From Anticarsia gemmatalis (lineage: Eukaryota > Arthropoda > Insecta > Lepidoptera > Erebidae), in contig NC_134770.1 of NCBI RefSeq assembly GCF_050436995.1, positions 3,668,501 to 3,732,500 of the forward strand: a stretch of 64,000 nt of DNA, given 5' to 3'. This document shows, piece by piece, positions 42,401 through 47,054 of this stretch (position 1 is its first letter; each line of letters begins with the position of its first letter). The translations under genes and the position numbers were made by a program. The notes beneath the pieces were generated by a model. That model saw nothing but the letters and a program-made list of their open reading frames with translations, was not told the origin of the DNA and ran no database searches.

Positions 42401-44937
42401 TTGAGAGCAACTATTTCTTCCCTTATATTGAAATGACTTACAGGGAGATAATTTTTACAATTAAAAAGCTAAAAAGCATCAACAGTTAAGTTTTTTATGT
42501 TTTAAGCTATATTATACATCATCATTAAATTTACAAGAGTTATCCGAGCTCGAGCTATACCTACATCAAATTTCATCAACAACATTTCAGCAGTTTGAGC
42601 CATAAATTCGTAATAAACAGACAGACTTCCGCGTAAAATATTAATATGGATTATGAAGTGTCGTTGTAATAGCGTGGTCGGTAATAAAGGCCCGCGCTAA
42701 TTTAATTACGGGATAGTCTAAATATAATCACGTTGACATGTTATTAGTGGATTGTTTCTACGTTACTAAGCGGGTATTCGGTTACGTTGAATTGCTTGCA
42801 TATTATTAAGTCGGGGAAAAAGTCTTTTCGCATTATAGTATACATGAACTTGTAATAAAATCTTTTCTCGACACAAAAAAGCTCGATATTTGGGTACCTC
42901 ACGAGCTCACTGAAAGAAACCTAATGAACCGTGTACTCATTTGTAATTCTTGAAGCCAAAGAGGTTTTATTACAAGTTCATACATACTATAATGCGAAAA
43001 GACTTTTTCCCCGACCTTGTTGTCTATCTTATTATTATTAATTCCGAAATTTTCGACGATTTGACTTTTCAATTAAACATCAATTGATTATAATATTACC
43101 TATCTTTGTATTGTGAAGTTTTATGTAAAAATAATTAGTCAAAAATATTTTTTTGCAGTAAAACTAATGGGTATTTAGTTAGTTTTCGACCAGGCGCAGT
43201 GTAATCTGCGCCGAAACGTCAAGCAAATCAAGGCAAAATTCAGGTATTCAATCATATACCAGTAAATCGCGAGTACAAGAATTTGAAATGTGTTAATTTA
43301 CTGATAGTAAACCTTGCTTGTAGCCTCACAACTTTACTTTTACAAACAACAGCATCAGAATTATTTACCATGAATATATTCATGAGTTTATATAGCAAGT
43401 TAATAAAGATAAACAGTAAATATTGTGAATTCCGTTGATTTTACTCCGAGGGTCGTATCGCTGCGAATTTCATAATAAATATCCAGTTTATAAGACATTT
43501 TGGACGGTCGTTAAAGTACTTTTGTTATTAAGTGCTGAGCCTTGAAATTGTTAATTAAGGGACGGAATTTCTGTAATACTTTTGATATTATTTTTATTGT
43601 AATGAAAAAGTCGAATTTGGAGTCGAAGTGGAGGTCTGAAAGGCAATCGCTCCACATAAAAACTGGTTGCCAGCTGCATTTGCCGAGTCTAACATAGTTT
43701 GAAAAAGGCTAGGCTGATGATGATGAAAATCTCGAATAGTGAACCGTTATTTACACCGAAGTAAAGAGGCAGACAATGAAACTTTATCTAATTAAGCAGT
43801 ACACTAGTGTAAAATAATCATTGGTATACAATTATACAAACAAAAATAACAGCAGCGCGATTCTCTACCACTATAAACAACTTACTAGTTACCTATCAAG
43901 AAAGTTTGTATGAAAAACTGAGATACCGAGGTACCTCTAACGAGTAATGTGAGAACTATTTTTGCAGTACATTTTAAATGTCAAACTTTTAATAGTTGGT
44001 GGCAACAACTGTAGGTAATTGTGCTAAAGATACAATTAATTATTTGAACTTATGATGTCTGTTCTCTTCTGTTCGTATTCTTACTGATTATTTATTTGGC
44101 TAATAATATCATTAACTTAGTGTTAGTGCCCTTAGGTATACCCACTATTACCCAGTCCACATTATTCCACTAGAATAATCACAACTAGATCTAATTATAC
44201 AACCGGATTAATCTGAGACACTTAAATATGCATCAGCTTCAGTGCTTTCAAATGTTAACGCTGCAATGAACACTAGAATAAAGTGCTAATTAAAATCTAT
44301 GCTAATAATAGGTTAATGCTCGTTTGTTCGTTACACTATAGGTAACCCTCTGTACTTATCAATATAAATTATTGCATGAAGATCTGAGACCAAAGATGGG
44401 CTACTTTATTCCCTAAAGTCTATTCTTTTCCTTATTTCACACAGAGGAGCTCGTGGCTTAGTTAACGACGCCGTGCCGATCGATCTCTGAGGTTAAGCCA
44501 CGCTTGCCGAGGTCGTTCTGTTCTGTGGATGGGTGACCATCTTACACATATCGAGTTCCTCCGTGTTTCGGAAGGCACGTTAAATTGTGGGTCCCGGCTT
44601 TTTTCGAAGATCTTTGACAGTCGTTAAGTAGTCAGAAACTTGAAAGTCTGACAACCAGTCTTACCGAAGGGTATCGTTTTCTTTTGCTTTGCTCCATGTA
44701 AAACACTGATATTCAGCTTCATCCGGTGAGACTGGAAGTCGACTCCAACATAGTTTGGAAAAAAGGCTAAGCTGATACATACATATATTTCACCTAAATT
44801 ACCAAATGGATGGGTAAACAAATGGATTCGCGAATGTAACCGGCACTTTTATTAAAGTTTTAATATAAAATAGTACTCACCGTACGCAAGAATGAAACAT
44901 CATCTTGCTCGCTTGCTCCCCCCTCCGCTTCCGCCAT
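317..44937 (-). CDS. RyR: Ryanodine receptor, N-terminal 1,314 codons (5' part of gene; continues beyond position 1)
   Basis: Encodes the homotetrameric calcium-release channel of the sarco/endoplasmic reticulum, which couples excitation to Ca2+ release in muscle and neurons. Coding exons on the minus strand, in order of transcription: 44937-44881, 25026-24877, 24373-24320, 23511-23497, 21727-21650, 20597-20479, 19026-18957, 17565-17366, 16129-15947, 15431-15260, 14925-14756, 14125-14001, 13629-13426, 13063-12894, 12625-12435, 11985-11845, 11446-11292, 10959-10818, 10427-10217, 9925-9848, 9371-9241, 9048-8958, 8314-8165, 6933-6780, 6088-5961, 5448-5368, then 4954-4855 or 3640-3541, 1886-1769, 1374-1294, 949-837, 428-317. 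Every junction is GT/AG and the phases join into one open frame of 3,944 nt. Domains: N-terminal beta-trefoil about 12-210, MIR about 220-400, RIH about 440-645, SPRY1 about 665-805, two RyR repeats about 860-1060, SPRY2 about 1085-1210. The C-terminal pore, where diamide-insecticide resistance changes are known in moths, lies outside the window. Identity is certain; domain edges are approximate. Confidence 0.97.
499..671 (+). mobile_element. tRNA-derived SINE, family A
   Basis: Starts with the tRNA-like head CCACCGTGGCGCAGTAGC, has a B-box-like GTGATTCCCAC, the family body (TGTAAAAGTCC, GCGACA) and the 3' end AGTGCGGGAGTTGTC followed by T and A runs. Same family as the copies at 13690, 20155, 33631, 35100 and 45196. 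Resembles reported tRNA-derived SINEs of noctuid moths. Confidence 0.8.
837..949 (-). CDS. RyR: RyR exon 30 (residues 1240-1278)
   Basis: 113 nt with [20 protein letters not shown] then [17 protein letters not shown], the conserved linker between SPRY2 and SPRY3. Acceptor GTCTAG, donor GTAAGA. Confidence 0.95.
1294..1374 (-). CDS. RyR: RyR exon 29 (residues 1213-1240)
   Basis: 81 nt with [20 protein letters not shown] then GYEPFC, directly after SPRY2. Acceptor ATCAG, donor GTAAGT. Confidence 0.95.
1769..1886 (-). CDS. RyR: RyR exon 28 (residues 1174-1213, SPRY2)
   Basis: 118 nt with [20 protein letters not shown] and [13 protein letters not shown], the closing SPRY2 strands. Joins equally to 27a or 27b. 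Acceptor AATCAG, donor GTAAGA. Confidence 0.96.
3541..3640 (-). CDS. RyR: RyR exon 27b (mutually exclusive with 27a, SPRY2)
   Basis: 100 nt with the same phases as 27a. It reads [20 protein letters not shown] and continues [13 protein letters not shown], identical to 27a at 19 of 33 residues. Acceptor TTTCAAG after a pyrimidine-rich run, weaker donor GTAAAT. Exchanged positions include C/V, L/W and K/A on the SPRY2 surface or core. The pair clearly arose by exon duplication. Confidence 0.93.
4618..4725 (+). mobile_element. LINE-tail-like repeat fragment
   Basis: CAACCCGCACTTGGCCAGCG then TGGTGGACTCGAGGCC, followed by CAGCAATGGGACATTAATGG. A second copy lies at 51273-51380. The type is widespread in moth genomes as the 3' end of non-LTR elements; the family is not assigned. 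Confidence 0.55.
4855..4954 (-). CDS. RyR: RyR exon 27a (mutually exclusive, residues 1141-1174, SPRY2)
   Basis: 100 nt, first of two alternatives in transcription order. It reads [20 protein letters not shown] and continues [13 protein letters not shown], with one base left to form Ser1174 with exon 28. Acceptor ACAATAG with a poor pyrimidine tract, strong donor GTGAGT. Using both 27a and 27b, or neither, shifts the frame because each is 100 nt. Confidence 0.93.
5368..5448 (-). CDS. RyR: RyR exon 26 (residues 1114-1140, SPRY2)
   Basis: Twenty-seven codons, phase 0 on both sides, with [20 protein letters not shown] then WAFDGYN. Acceptor TTCCAG, donor GTAAGT. This constant exon is followed by the two alternative exons. 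Confidence 0.96.
5961..6088 (-). CDS. RyR: RyR exon 25 (residues 1071-1113, SPRY2 start)
   Basis: 128 nt with [20 protein letters not shown] and [26 protein letters not shown] is the SPRY2 entry strand. Acceptor TAACAG, donor GTAAGA. Confidence 0.96.
6393..6648 (-). mobile_element. Helitron-like short element (Lep1 type), copy 1
   Basis: TAGCTGACCCGCGCAACTTC at one end and TTTATAATATTAGTATAGAT at the other, a pairing of ends very common in moth genomes. Read on the minus strand it runs from ATACTAATATTATAAAG to GCGCGGGTCAGCTA. Lacks TIRs and clear target duplications, which fits a Helitron-like element; the class is an inference. Confidence 0.55.
6780..6933 (-). CDS. RyR: RyR exon 24 (residues 1020-1071, RyR repeat 2)
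   Basis: 154 nt with [20 protein letters not shown] and [20 protein letters not shown]. Completes RyR repeat 2. The donor is GTATTG, one of the weaker ones. Confidence 0.95.
7583..7836 (-). mobile_element. Helitron-like short element (Lep1 type), copy 2
   Basis: ACTAGCTGACCCGCGCAACT then TCCAATAAGAGAGAATGGG in the body, close to copies 1 and 3. The far half has CAATTTGGTTCAGTAGTTTA and CAGACAGACAGAG, and the end is diverged. Confidence 0.55.
8165..8314 (-). CDS. RyR: RyR exon 23 (residues 970-1019, RyR repeat 2 start)
   Basis: Fifty codons, phase 0 on both sides. Contains [18 protein letters not shown] and [20 protein letters not shown], opening RyR repeat 2. Acceptor TTTCAG, donor GTAACA. 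Confidence 0.96.
8454..8708 (-). mobile_element. Helitron-like short element (Lep1 type), copy 3
   Basis: ACTAGCTGACCCGCGCAACT to TTTATAATATTAGTATAGAT. Shares the body TCCAATAAGAGAGAATGGG and CAGTAGTTCCTGAGATTAGC with copy 1. Confidence 0.58.
8958..9048 (-). CDS. RyR: RyR exon 22 (residues 940-969)
   Basis: 91 nt with [20 protein letters not shown] then [10 protein letters not shown]. End of RyR repeat 1 and the linker to repeat 2. The donor is GTAAAA. Confidence 0.95.
9241..9371 (-). CDS. RyR: RyR exon 21 (residues 896-939, RyR repeat 1)
   Basis: 131 nt with [20 protein letters not shown] and [17 protein letters not shown], the core of RyR repeat 1. Donor GTATGT. Confidence 0.96.
9511..9684 (+). 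mobile_element. Helitron-like short element (Lep1 type), copy 4
   Basis: CATACTAATATTATAAATGC at the left and ACGAAGTCGCGGGTGAAAGC then TAAT at the right, the opposite orientation to copies 1-3. It carries (TCTG)n-like CAGTCTGTCTGTCTGTCTG. Confidence 0.55.
9848..9925 (-). CDS. RyR: RyR exon 20 (residues 870-895, RyR repeat 1 start)
   Basis: Twenty-six codons, phase 0 on both sides. Contains [20 protein letters not shown], opening RyR repeat 1. Acceptor TTTACAG, donor GTAAGT. Confidence 0.95.
10217..10427 (-). CDS. RyR: RyR exon 19 (residues 800-869, linker to RyR repeats)
   Basis: 211 nt with [40 protein letters not shown] and [10 protein letters not shown]. It is much more GC-rich than the rest of the gene, and other frames on both strands are open by chance. 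Donor GTGACA, phase 0 end. Confidence 0.95.
10818..10959 (-). CDS. RyR: RyR exon 18 (residues 753-799, SPRY1 end)
   Basis: 142 nt containing [20 protein letters not shown], then [13 protein letters not shown], the closing strands of SPRY1. Acceptor TTTTCAG, donor GTATGT. Confidence 0.96.
11292..11446 (-). CDS. RyR: RyR exon 17 (residues 701-752, SPRY1)
   Basis: 155 nt starting [20 protein letters not shown] and continuing [16 protein letters not shown]. This is the SPRY1 core with its insect-typical [16 protein letters not shown] signature. Donor GTAAGT. Confidence 0.96.
11845..11985 (-). CDS. RyR: RyR exon 16 (residues 654-700, SPRY1 start)
   Basis: 141 nt with [20 protein letters not shown] and [13 protein letters not shown], the KWYFEV and RIGWA strands of the first SPRY domain. 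Donor GTAAGA. Confidence 0.96.
12435..12625 (-). CDS. RyR: RyR exon 15 (residues 590-653, RIH domain end)
   Basis: 191 nt with [40 protein letters not shown] and [13 protein letters not shown]. Closes the RIH domain. Donor GTATGT. Confidence 0.96.
12894..13063 (-). CDS. RyR: RyR exon 14 (residues 533-589, RIH domain)
   Basis: 170 nt containing [20 protein letters not shown] and the tract [20 protein letters not shown], the best-conserved part of the RIH domain. Acceptor TCCACAG, donor GTGAGT, phase 0 end. Confidence 0.96.
13426..13629 (-). CDS. RyR: RyR exon 13 (residues 466-533, RIH domain)
   Basis: 204 nt with [38 protein letters not shown] and GYLYQLL, helical RIH sequence. Acceptor TTCCAG, donor GTAAGT. 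Confidence 0.96.
13690..13848 (+). mobile_element. tRNA-derived SINE, family A (head truncated)
   Basis: B-box region GTCGTGGGTTAATTCCC, then GTGCGATCCACAAATAATTG, TTGTACTTTGTGTCCG and the AGTGCGGAAGTTGTC end. The first part of the tRNA head is missing or diverged. Confidence 0.8.
14001..14125 (-). CDS. RyR: RyR exon 12 (residues 424-465, RIH domain start)
   Basis: 125 nt with [15 protein letters not shown] and [17 protein letters not shown], the opening helices of the RIH solenoid. Acceptor TTCCAG, donor GTACGT. Confidence 0.95.
14593..14717. mobile_element. Foldback/MITE-like element, 125 bp
   Basis: Starts AGGCTTGTTAGACACATATT then CGGTTC; ends GAACCGAATATGTGTAGCAA then GCCT. The ends pair over about 25 bp. 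The middle is GC-richer and shows no coding. It lies in the intron between exons 11 and 12. Confidence 0.65.
14756..14925 (-). CDS. RyR: RyR exon 11 (residues 367-423)
   Basis: 170 nt starting [20 protein letters not shown], then a very acidic stretch and [11 protein letters not shown]. End of MIR and entry into the first RIH helices. Donor GTGAGT, ending in phase 2 within Thr423. Confidence 0.95.
15260..15431 (-). CDS. RyR: RyR exon 10 (residues 310-366, MIR domain)
   Basis: 172 nt containing [25 protein letters not shown] and GLWLSYK. Part of the MIR trefoil. Acceptor TTTCAG, donor GTGAGG. Confidence 0.95.
15947..16129 (-). CDS. RyR: RyR exon 9 (residues 248-309, MIR domain)
   Basis: 183 nt with [30 protein letters not shown] and NELYLVS, a typical MIR beta-trefoil segment. 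The donor reads GTTGGT, far from the GTAAGT consensus used by most exons here. The frame nevertheless continues cleanly into exon 10. Confidence 0.94.
17366..17565 (-). CDS. RyR: RyR exon 8 (residues 182-248)
   Basis: 200 nt ending within Asn248. Contains [16 protein letters not shown] and [18 protein letters not shown], spanning the link from the N-terminal trefoil into the MIR domain. Acceptor TTCCAG, donor GTAAGT. Confidence 0.95.
18957..19026 (-). CDS. RyR: RyR exon 7 (residues 159-181)
   Basis: 70 nt completing Arg158 and reading [20 protein letters not shown] then RYL. This is the end of the N-terminal trefoil. Acceptor TTCACAG, donor GTAAGT. Confidence 0.95.
19263..19471 (+). mobile_element. 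mariner-type MITE, copy 1 (209 bp, TA target sites)
   Basis: Terminal inverted repeats begin GGCCGGGGAATAAGTCTTTT and end AAAAGACTTTTTCCCCGACC, and the element is flanked by TA on both sides. The inverted pairing extends inward through GCATTATA and the AAATCT/AGATTTT region. The middle contains GTGAGCTCGTGAGGTACCC. No transposase. Two more copies lie at 42809 and 45675. Confidence 0.8.
20155..20349 (-). mobile_element. tRNA-derived SINE, family A (near-complete)
   Basis: On the minus strand, head CTCCGTGGCGCAGTGATTTA, a B box with GTGGGTTCGATTCCCAC, body and the AGTGCGGGAGTTGTC end with a T-rich tail. This is the best-preserved copy here and lies in the same orientation as RyR. Confidence 0.85.
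20479..20597 (-). CDS. RyR: RyR exon 6 (residues 119-158)
   Basis: 119 nt ending in phase 2 within Arg158. Carries [21 protein letters not shown] and [14 protein letters not shown], the conserved GEACWWT core of the N-terminal domain. Acceptor GTGTAG, donor GTAACA. Confidence 0.95.
21650..21727 (-). CDS. RyR: RyR exon 5 (residues 93-118)
   Basis: Twenty-six codons, phase 0 on both sides, acceptor TTGCAG, donor GTATGT. Contains [15 protein letters not shown], part of the N-terminal beta-trefoil and conserved from flies to vertebrates. Confidence 0.95.
22591..22660 (+). mobile_element. LINE-tail-like fragment with GGTAGGCAGAGA motif
   Basis: TACATACATAAAATCCTGCC then CCATGGGGTTAGGCAGAGAT. Related short fragments lie at 40090-40150 (CCATAGGGGTAGGCAGAGAC) and 50350-50395 (CCATAGAGGTAGGCAGACAC). 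Confidence 0.5.
23497..23511 (-). CDS. RyR: RyR microexon 4 (GKENL, 15 nt, probably optional)
   Basis: Between exons 3 and 5, a 15-nt block is bounded by TTTTTCCAG and GTGAGT and encodes GKENL in phase 0 on both sides. Leaving it out keeps the frame and gives a SET-GKG junction like that of Drosophila RyR. It would sit in a variable loop of the N-terminal domain ahead of the GHRTLLYG motif. The splice signals are good; that it is optional is inference. Confidence 0.7.
24320..24373 (-). CDS. RyR: RyR exon 3 (residues 70-87)
   Basis: Eighteen codons, phase 0 on both sides, reading [18 protein letters not shown]. Acceptor TTTCAG, donor GTAAGT. The ALSVRALQE motif is shared with vertebrate RyRs. 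Confidence 0.95.
24530..24690. mobile_element. GC-rich MITE-like element, diverged copy
   Basis: TTAGGAGCGTACAGAATTAC then GCGCGGGAAAG, GGGCTTGACAAA and TTTCACGCGCGATAGTTGTT match the element at 32508-32720 in order. The outer TIRs are not preserved. Confidence 0.6.
24877..25026 (-). CDS. RyR: RyR exon 2 (residues 20-69, N-terminal beta-trefoil)
   Basis: Exactly 50 codons, phase 0 on both sides, acceptor TTACAG and donor GTAAAT. Starts [20 protein letters not shown] and ends CVFVIEQ, the first strands of the IP3R/RyR N-terminal trefoil. The open frame runs on into the intron, so the exon end is set by the donor and by the join to exon 3. Confidence 0.95.
25731..26531. mobile_element. TIR element of about 800 bp with internal CACAGTA/TACTGTG clusters
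   Basis: The ends are mirror images: AATTCTGCCGTCGTAAATCT then AAACACAGTAACTT at the left, and AAGTTACTGTGTTTAGATTT then ACGACGGCAGAATT at the right, about 34 bp each. The interior repeats the core CACAGTA or TACTGTG many times in both orientations (for example near 25755, 25869, 25942, 26029, 26088, 26149, 26211 and 26235). AATT may be the target duplication or part of the TIR. No transposase frame. Family unknown to me. Confidence 0.7.
27355..27728 (-). mobile_element. tRNA-derived SINE with central core and LINE-like tail (HaSE1-like)
   Basis: Minus strand: head CTCTGTGGCGCGGTCGGTAG, B box CTCGGGTTCGAATCCTGGGT, a conserved core with GTGCCTCGGAGAGCACGTAA, and a tail ending AGGAGGACATTATTATT. 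A similar core (CGGAAGGCACGTTAA) occurs in the 5S-derived copy at 44442. Head, core and LINE-type tail fit the HaSE1 type described in Helicoverpa armigera; the name is from memory. Confidence 0.7.
30280..30367 (+). repeat. Short tandem duplication (about 50 bp)
   Basis: TTTTAAATTTAGTCTTTCGT then CAGATAAA occurs twice back to back with one base difference upstream. Confidence 0.7.
32508..32720. mobile_element. GC-rich MITE-like element with TIRs
   Basis: Left end CTTTACACATACACGTCTCT then ATCGCGCG; right end CGCGCGAT, then CATGCGCGATAAAGTGTATG and TGTGTAAAG, mirror images with small gaps. The interior TTAGGAGCGTACAGGATAAC then GCGCGGGAG is shared with 24530-24690. Confidence 0.6.
33631..33818 (-). 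mobile_element. tRNA-derived SINE, family A
   Basis: Minus-strand copy with head TCTCCGTGGCACAGTCGTTA, diverged B box, GTGCGATCCACAGCTAG and the end TAGCACGGGAGTCGTC. Lies in RyR intron 1. Confidence 0.82.
35100..35273 (+). mobile_element. tRNA-derived SINE, family A (truncated both ends)
   Basis: Contains AGTGGTTAAGGTGGTTGCC, B box GGTCGTGGGTTCGATTCC, then TTGTACTTTTTGTCCG and AAAAGTCCCCGCGACACAAG. The 3' GCGGGAGTTGTC end is missing. Confidence 0.8.
36307..36529 (+). mobile_element. Helitron-like short element (Lep1 type), copy 5
   Basis: TCCTACTAATATTATAAATG at the left; ACGCGGACGAAGTCGCGGGC then CTAGT at the right. The right end can form a small CGCG-containing hairpin just before CTAG, as expected of a Helitron 3' end. 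The body matches copy 6. Confidence 0.6.
37487..37594. repeat. Long hairpin (40-bp arms, 28-nt loop)
   Basis: Arm 37487-37526, containing TAGCGGTAGTTTATCTATTC, pairs with arm 37555-37594, containing GAATAGATAAACTACCGCTA, with about three mismatches. Most likely a foldback transposon remnant; a hairpin-derived small RNA is possible but unsupported. Confidence 0.7.
37690..37843 (-). mobile_element. tRNA-derived SINE, family C (Ser/Leu-like head, truncated)
   Basis: On the minus strand a tRNA-like head, GCAGTGATAGCCGAGTGGTT then a B box GAGGGTTCGTACTCGAGG, is followed by AAGTTATGTGTGTATCAGAA and TAATTATCACTAGTTCC. The B box is imperfect and the acceptor stem does not pair, so it is a SINE rather than a working tRNA gene. 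Confidence 0.65.
38535..38733 (+). repeat. Tandem duplication, period 109 bp
   Basis: AGATCATCATCAAAGAA starts at 38535 and again at 38644, and CATACAGCAGACAGT and GTGTAGCTG recur at the same spacing. The second unit is slightly shorter. Non-coding. Confidence 0.75.
39322..39543 (-). mobile_element. Helitron-like short element (Lep1 type), copy 6
   Basis: Reverse of copy 5: starts GGCCGCCCGCGACTGCATCC and ends TTTATAATATTAGTAGGA. Shares the body ATTCTGAGTCTTCAGCTACC with copy 5 read in reverse. Confidence 0.6.
40090..40150 (+). mobile_element. LINE-tail-like fragment with GGTAGGCAGAGA motif
   Basis: ATCACACATTCTTCCCATAG then GGGTAGGCAGAGACC, matching 22591-22660 and 50350-50395. Confidence 0.5.
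41350..41412 (+). mobile_element. 3' fragment of SINE family B
   Basis: AGTATGTTTATCAGTTATTT then GGTTGCCATAGTACAAGCTC matches the 3' part of the copy ending near 41712 with few changes. Confidence 0.65.
41453..41712 (+). mobile_element. tRNA-derived SINE, family B
   Basis: tRNA-like head TTGGCGAAACGGTTAACGCG and B box GTGGTGGGTTCGAATACCAC, then ACAAATATTTGTGTGATGAG and a 3' part with AAGTATGTTTATCAGTTATT. The 3' part repeats a fragment at 41350-41412, so two copies lie side by side. Confidence 0.7.
42809..43016 (-). mobile_element. mariner-type MITE, copy 2 (inverted orientation)
   Basis: Same inverted repeats (AGTCGGGGAAAAAGTCTTTT and the matching end), but the middle reads GGGTACCTCACGAGCTCAC, the reverse of copy 1. 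TA on the left; TT on the right suggests a mutated target site. Confidence 0.8.
43611..43731 (+). mobile_element. LINE/SINE 3' tail fragment
   Basis: GCCGAGTCTAACATAGTTTG then AAAAAGGCTAGGCTGATGAT is the same tail type as the end of the 5S-derived SINE at 44442, ending in (GAT)n. No head was found upstream. Confidence 0.5.
44442..44788 (+). mobile_element. 5S rRNA-derived SINE (SINE3 type, HaSE3-like)
   Basis: The head carries 5S rRNA internal-promoter-like sequence: CGATCTCTGAGGTTAAGCC and, after a spacer, TGGATGGGTGACCATC, which align in order with the CGATCACCGAAGTCAAGC and TGGATGGGTGACC parts of 5S rRNA. The core GGAAGGCACGTTAA follows, and the tail CAACATAGTTTGGAAAAAAG then GCTAAGCTGAT resembles LINE ends. 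It lies just inside RyR intron 1, about 90 bp from exon 1. Confidence 0.75.
44881..44937 (-). CDS. RyR: RyR exon 1 (start codon, residues 1-19)
   Basis: Reads [19 protein letters not shown] from an ATG with A at -3 and G at +4, matching the start of insect RyRs. It ends in phase 0 at a GTGAGT donor. Being only 57 nt and 19.9 kb from exon 2, it would be missed by most gene predictors. No in-frame upstream alternative start was identified. Confidence 0.95.
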
Positions 44938-45195
44938 ATTGTCAGTTTTCACTCAACTGTCAGTGCTTTACTGCAACGCTGCCATAACACGAGAAATGCA
45001 TCACTGTGGACAATAGAGAAAATAAATATTAGTATTATATATAATTTTTCTGTAAGTGTGTATGTCACTGAACTTCTCTTAAACGACAGGACCGATTTTG
45101 ATGAAATTTTAAAAATATAGGATAGCCGTCGTGAAAGACACCGATTGTAACCAATAATATTATTTATATTGTGTCGTTAACAATCTAATATGATG

Positions 45196-45370
45196 ACTGC
45201 CTCCGTGGCGCAGTGGTTTAGGTTCGATTCCCACACGGAACAATTATTTGTGCGATACATAAATAATTGTTTCGGGTTTGGTTGTACTTTGTGTCCGTTG
45301 TTTGTATGTTTGTAAAAGTCCCCGCGACACATGAGCAATTCATAGAGCGGGAGTTGACTTTAAAAAAAAA
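45196..45370 (+). mobile_element. tRNA-derived SINE, family A, with deleted tRNA middle; 259 bp upstream of RyR start codon
   Basis: Head CTCCGTGGCGCAGTGGTTTA runs directly into GGTTCGATTCCCACACGG, so the stretch between A and B boxes is deleted. The body and a GCGGGAGTTGACTTT end with an A run are intact. It is antisense to RyR and sits in its promoter or 5' untranslated region. Confidence 0.85.
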
Positions 45371-45674
45371 ATTGTGAAAACCAAAGTAGCCGCGAGTTTC
45401 TAGTTAGCTCTTCTCATAAGGCTCTTTCTGAGCTAGTGGTAGATTCGACTTTCGTAAACATCACCATTTTTGATTCATTGATCTTAATTTCGCGACATAA
45501 CGATAAATGTCAACCACATAATGACGGCGGTTTCATTTCAAAGGCAAGTTTCTAAGACGATTTTTATGAAAGAATAACTGCTAACTTCATATTGTTAGCA
45601 AACTTCGGCAGATTAGTGTCTTTAGTGTATACTTCATTAGACGAGCAACGATATGCGTTATTTTCCTTTTATCA

Positions 45675-45882
45675 GGTCGGGGAAAAAGTCTTTTCGCATT
45701 ATAGTATGTATGAACTTGTAATAAAATCTCTTTGGCTTCAAGAATCACAAATTTGTACACGGTTCATTAGGTTTCTTTCAGCGAGCTCGTGAGGTACCCA
45801 AATATCGAGCTTTTTTGTGTAGAGAAAAGATTTTATTACAAGTTCATACATACTATAATGCGAAAAGACTTTTTCCCCGACC
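45675..45882 (+). mobile_element. mariner-type MITE, copy 3 upstream of RyR
   Basis: GGTCGGGGAAAAAGTCTTTT to AAAAGACTTTTTCCCCGACC, then TA. The middle matches copy 1 in the same orientation. It lies about 740 bp upstream of the RyR start codon. Confidence 0.82.
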
Positions 45883-47054
45883 TAATATATCAAAGACATT
45901 AGTAAAGCCTTTTATTTTCGTTTGTTGGTTACGCTTTCAAACAAGCTACACTAACAATCTCCCGCCCTACTAATAGACATAAACACACATAACAATGTTT
46001 TCACAGGCCCTACATAAACACTCACATCCCTCATTCAAGCAAAATTTGAACTAAAACGGTTATTTTCAATGAAAACATATTACACGAACGTAGTCTAGAA
46101 CGTAGTCGTAGAGAGACGGCAAGAAAACCTATCTAAGTGATACTAAAAGTTACTGATATAATGTGAAACTTGTGATAGATGGACAGACACGAGTGGGTTG
46201 AGAATTTTGTTTTGAAACCTGGATATCTAAAGTAGAAAGCTATTTTTTGCGTATGAAATTACCATTCGAGAATGAGTTTTCGAGGGATAGGCAATACGGG
46301 CATTGTTGGTAGCTTACCATAGAATCATAAATGATTTATATCAGATATAATGCATCGTATATATTAACTATTTTTGTTTATTTCATTATATCTGTATATT
46401 TCAGATTCTTTAAACCTGTATTCATAGATATCCTTATTTTAATCCAATAATTTTACTTAAGTAGATAGAGCCTTATATTTGCGGTGAGCTGTTGGCGGAT
46501 GCATAAAACTTAGAATTTTGAACGTAATTTTACCGCAGACTTATGCATCGGACGATTGCCTGTTTCCTACGATTACTTTATTTTGAAAATACACGGATTT
46601 AATAATTATGATCAAGATTAATCAAGCAATCCAAGGCTCTCTACTAAGTTATCCAACTACAGTAGGTATAAATAGCTTGCCTCCATTGTTTTCAACTTTT
46701 TCAATTCCCGAATCCCTAGTTCGCATAATACTGATATTCGTACATTCATATTATTATATCAAATATTTTACATAACAATGCTCTAGTTTCTCCGCTTTCA
46801 CAATAAATAAGGCGGGAACGTCCAAAACTTCGTGACAAATAACGCCTGAAATAAATTTATGTAAATTGTTTGCTTTTCTTTACTGAGGTCAATATTTTTT
46901 AGATTTTGTATATAAAGGTACATAATAGTACATTGATAGTAGTTTGTCAAAAAACTTCATTTACGACTAGATAAGATAATATTTAATTTTGTAAATATTG
47001 GTGCAGTTACAAAGAATGTGAACTTATATTATTATTATCAACCATATAACCTCT

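Larger units (their letters stand above)
25027..44880 (-). other. RyR: RyR intron 1 (19,854 nt), repeat-filled
   Basis: Donor GTGAGT at 44880, acceptor TTACAG before 25026. It separates the 57-nt first coding exon from the rest of the gene. I found SINEs, Helitron-like elements, foldback elements, a TIR element with internal motif clusters and local duplications, each listed separately. No coding exon is supported inside it. An unrelated open frame at 32975-33325 is not convincing. Confidence 0.85.
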
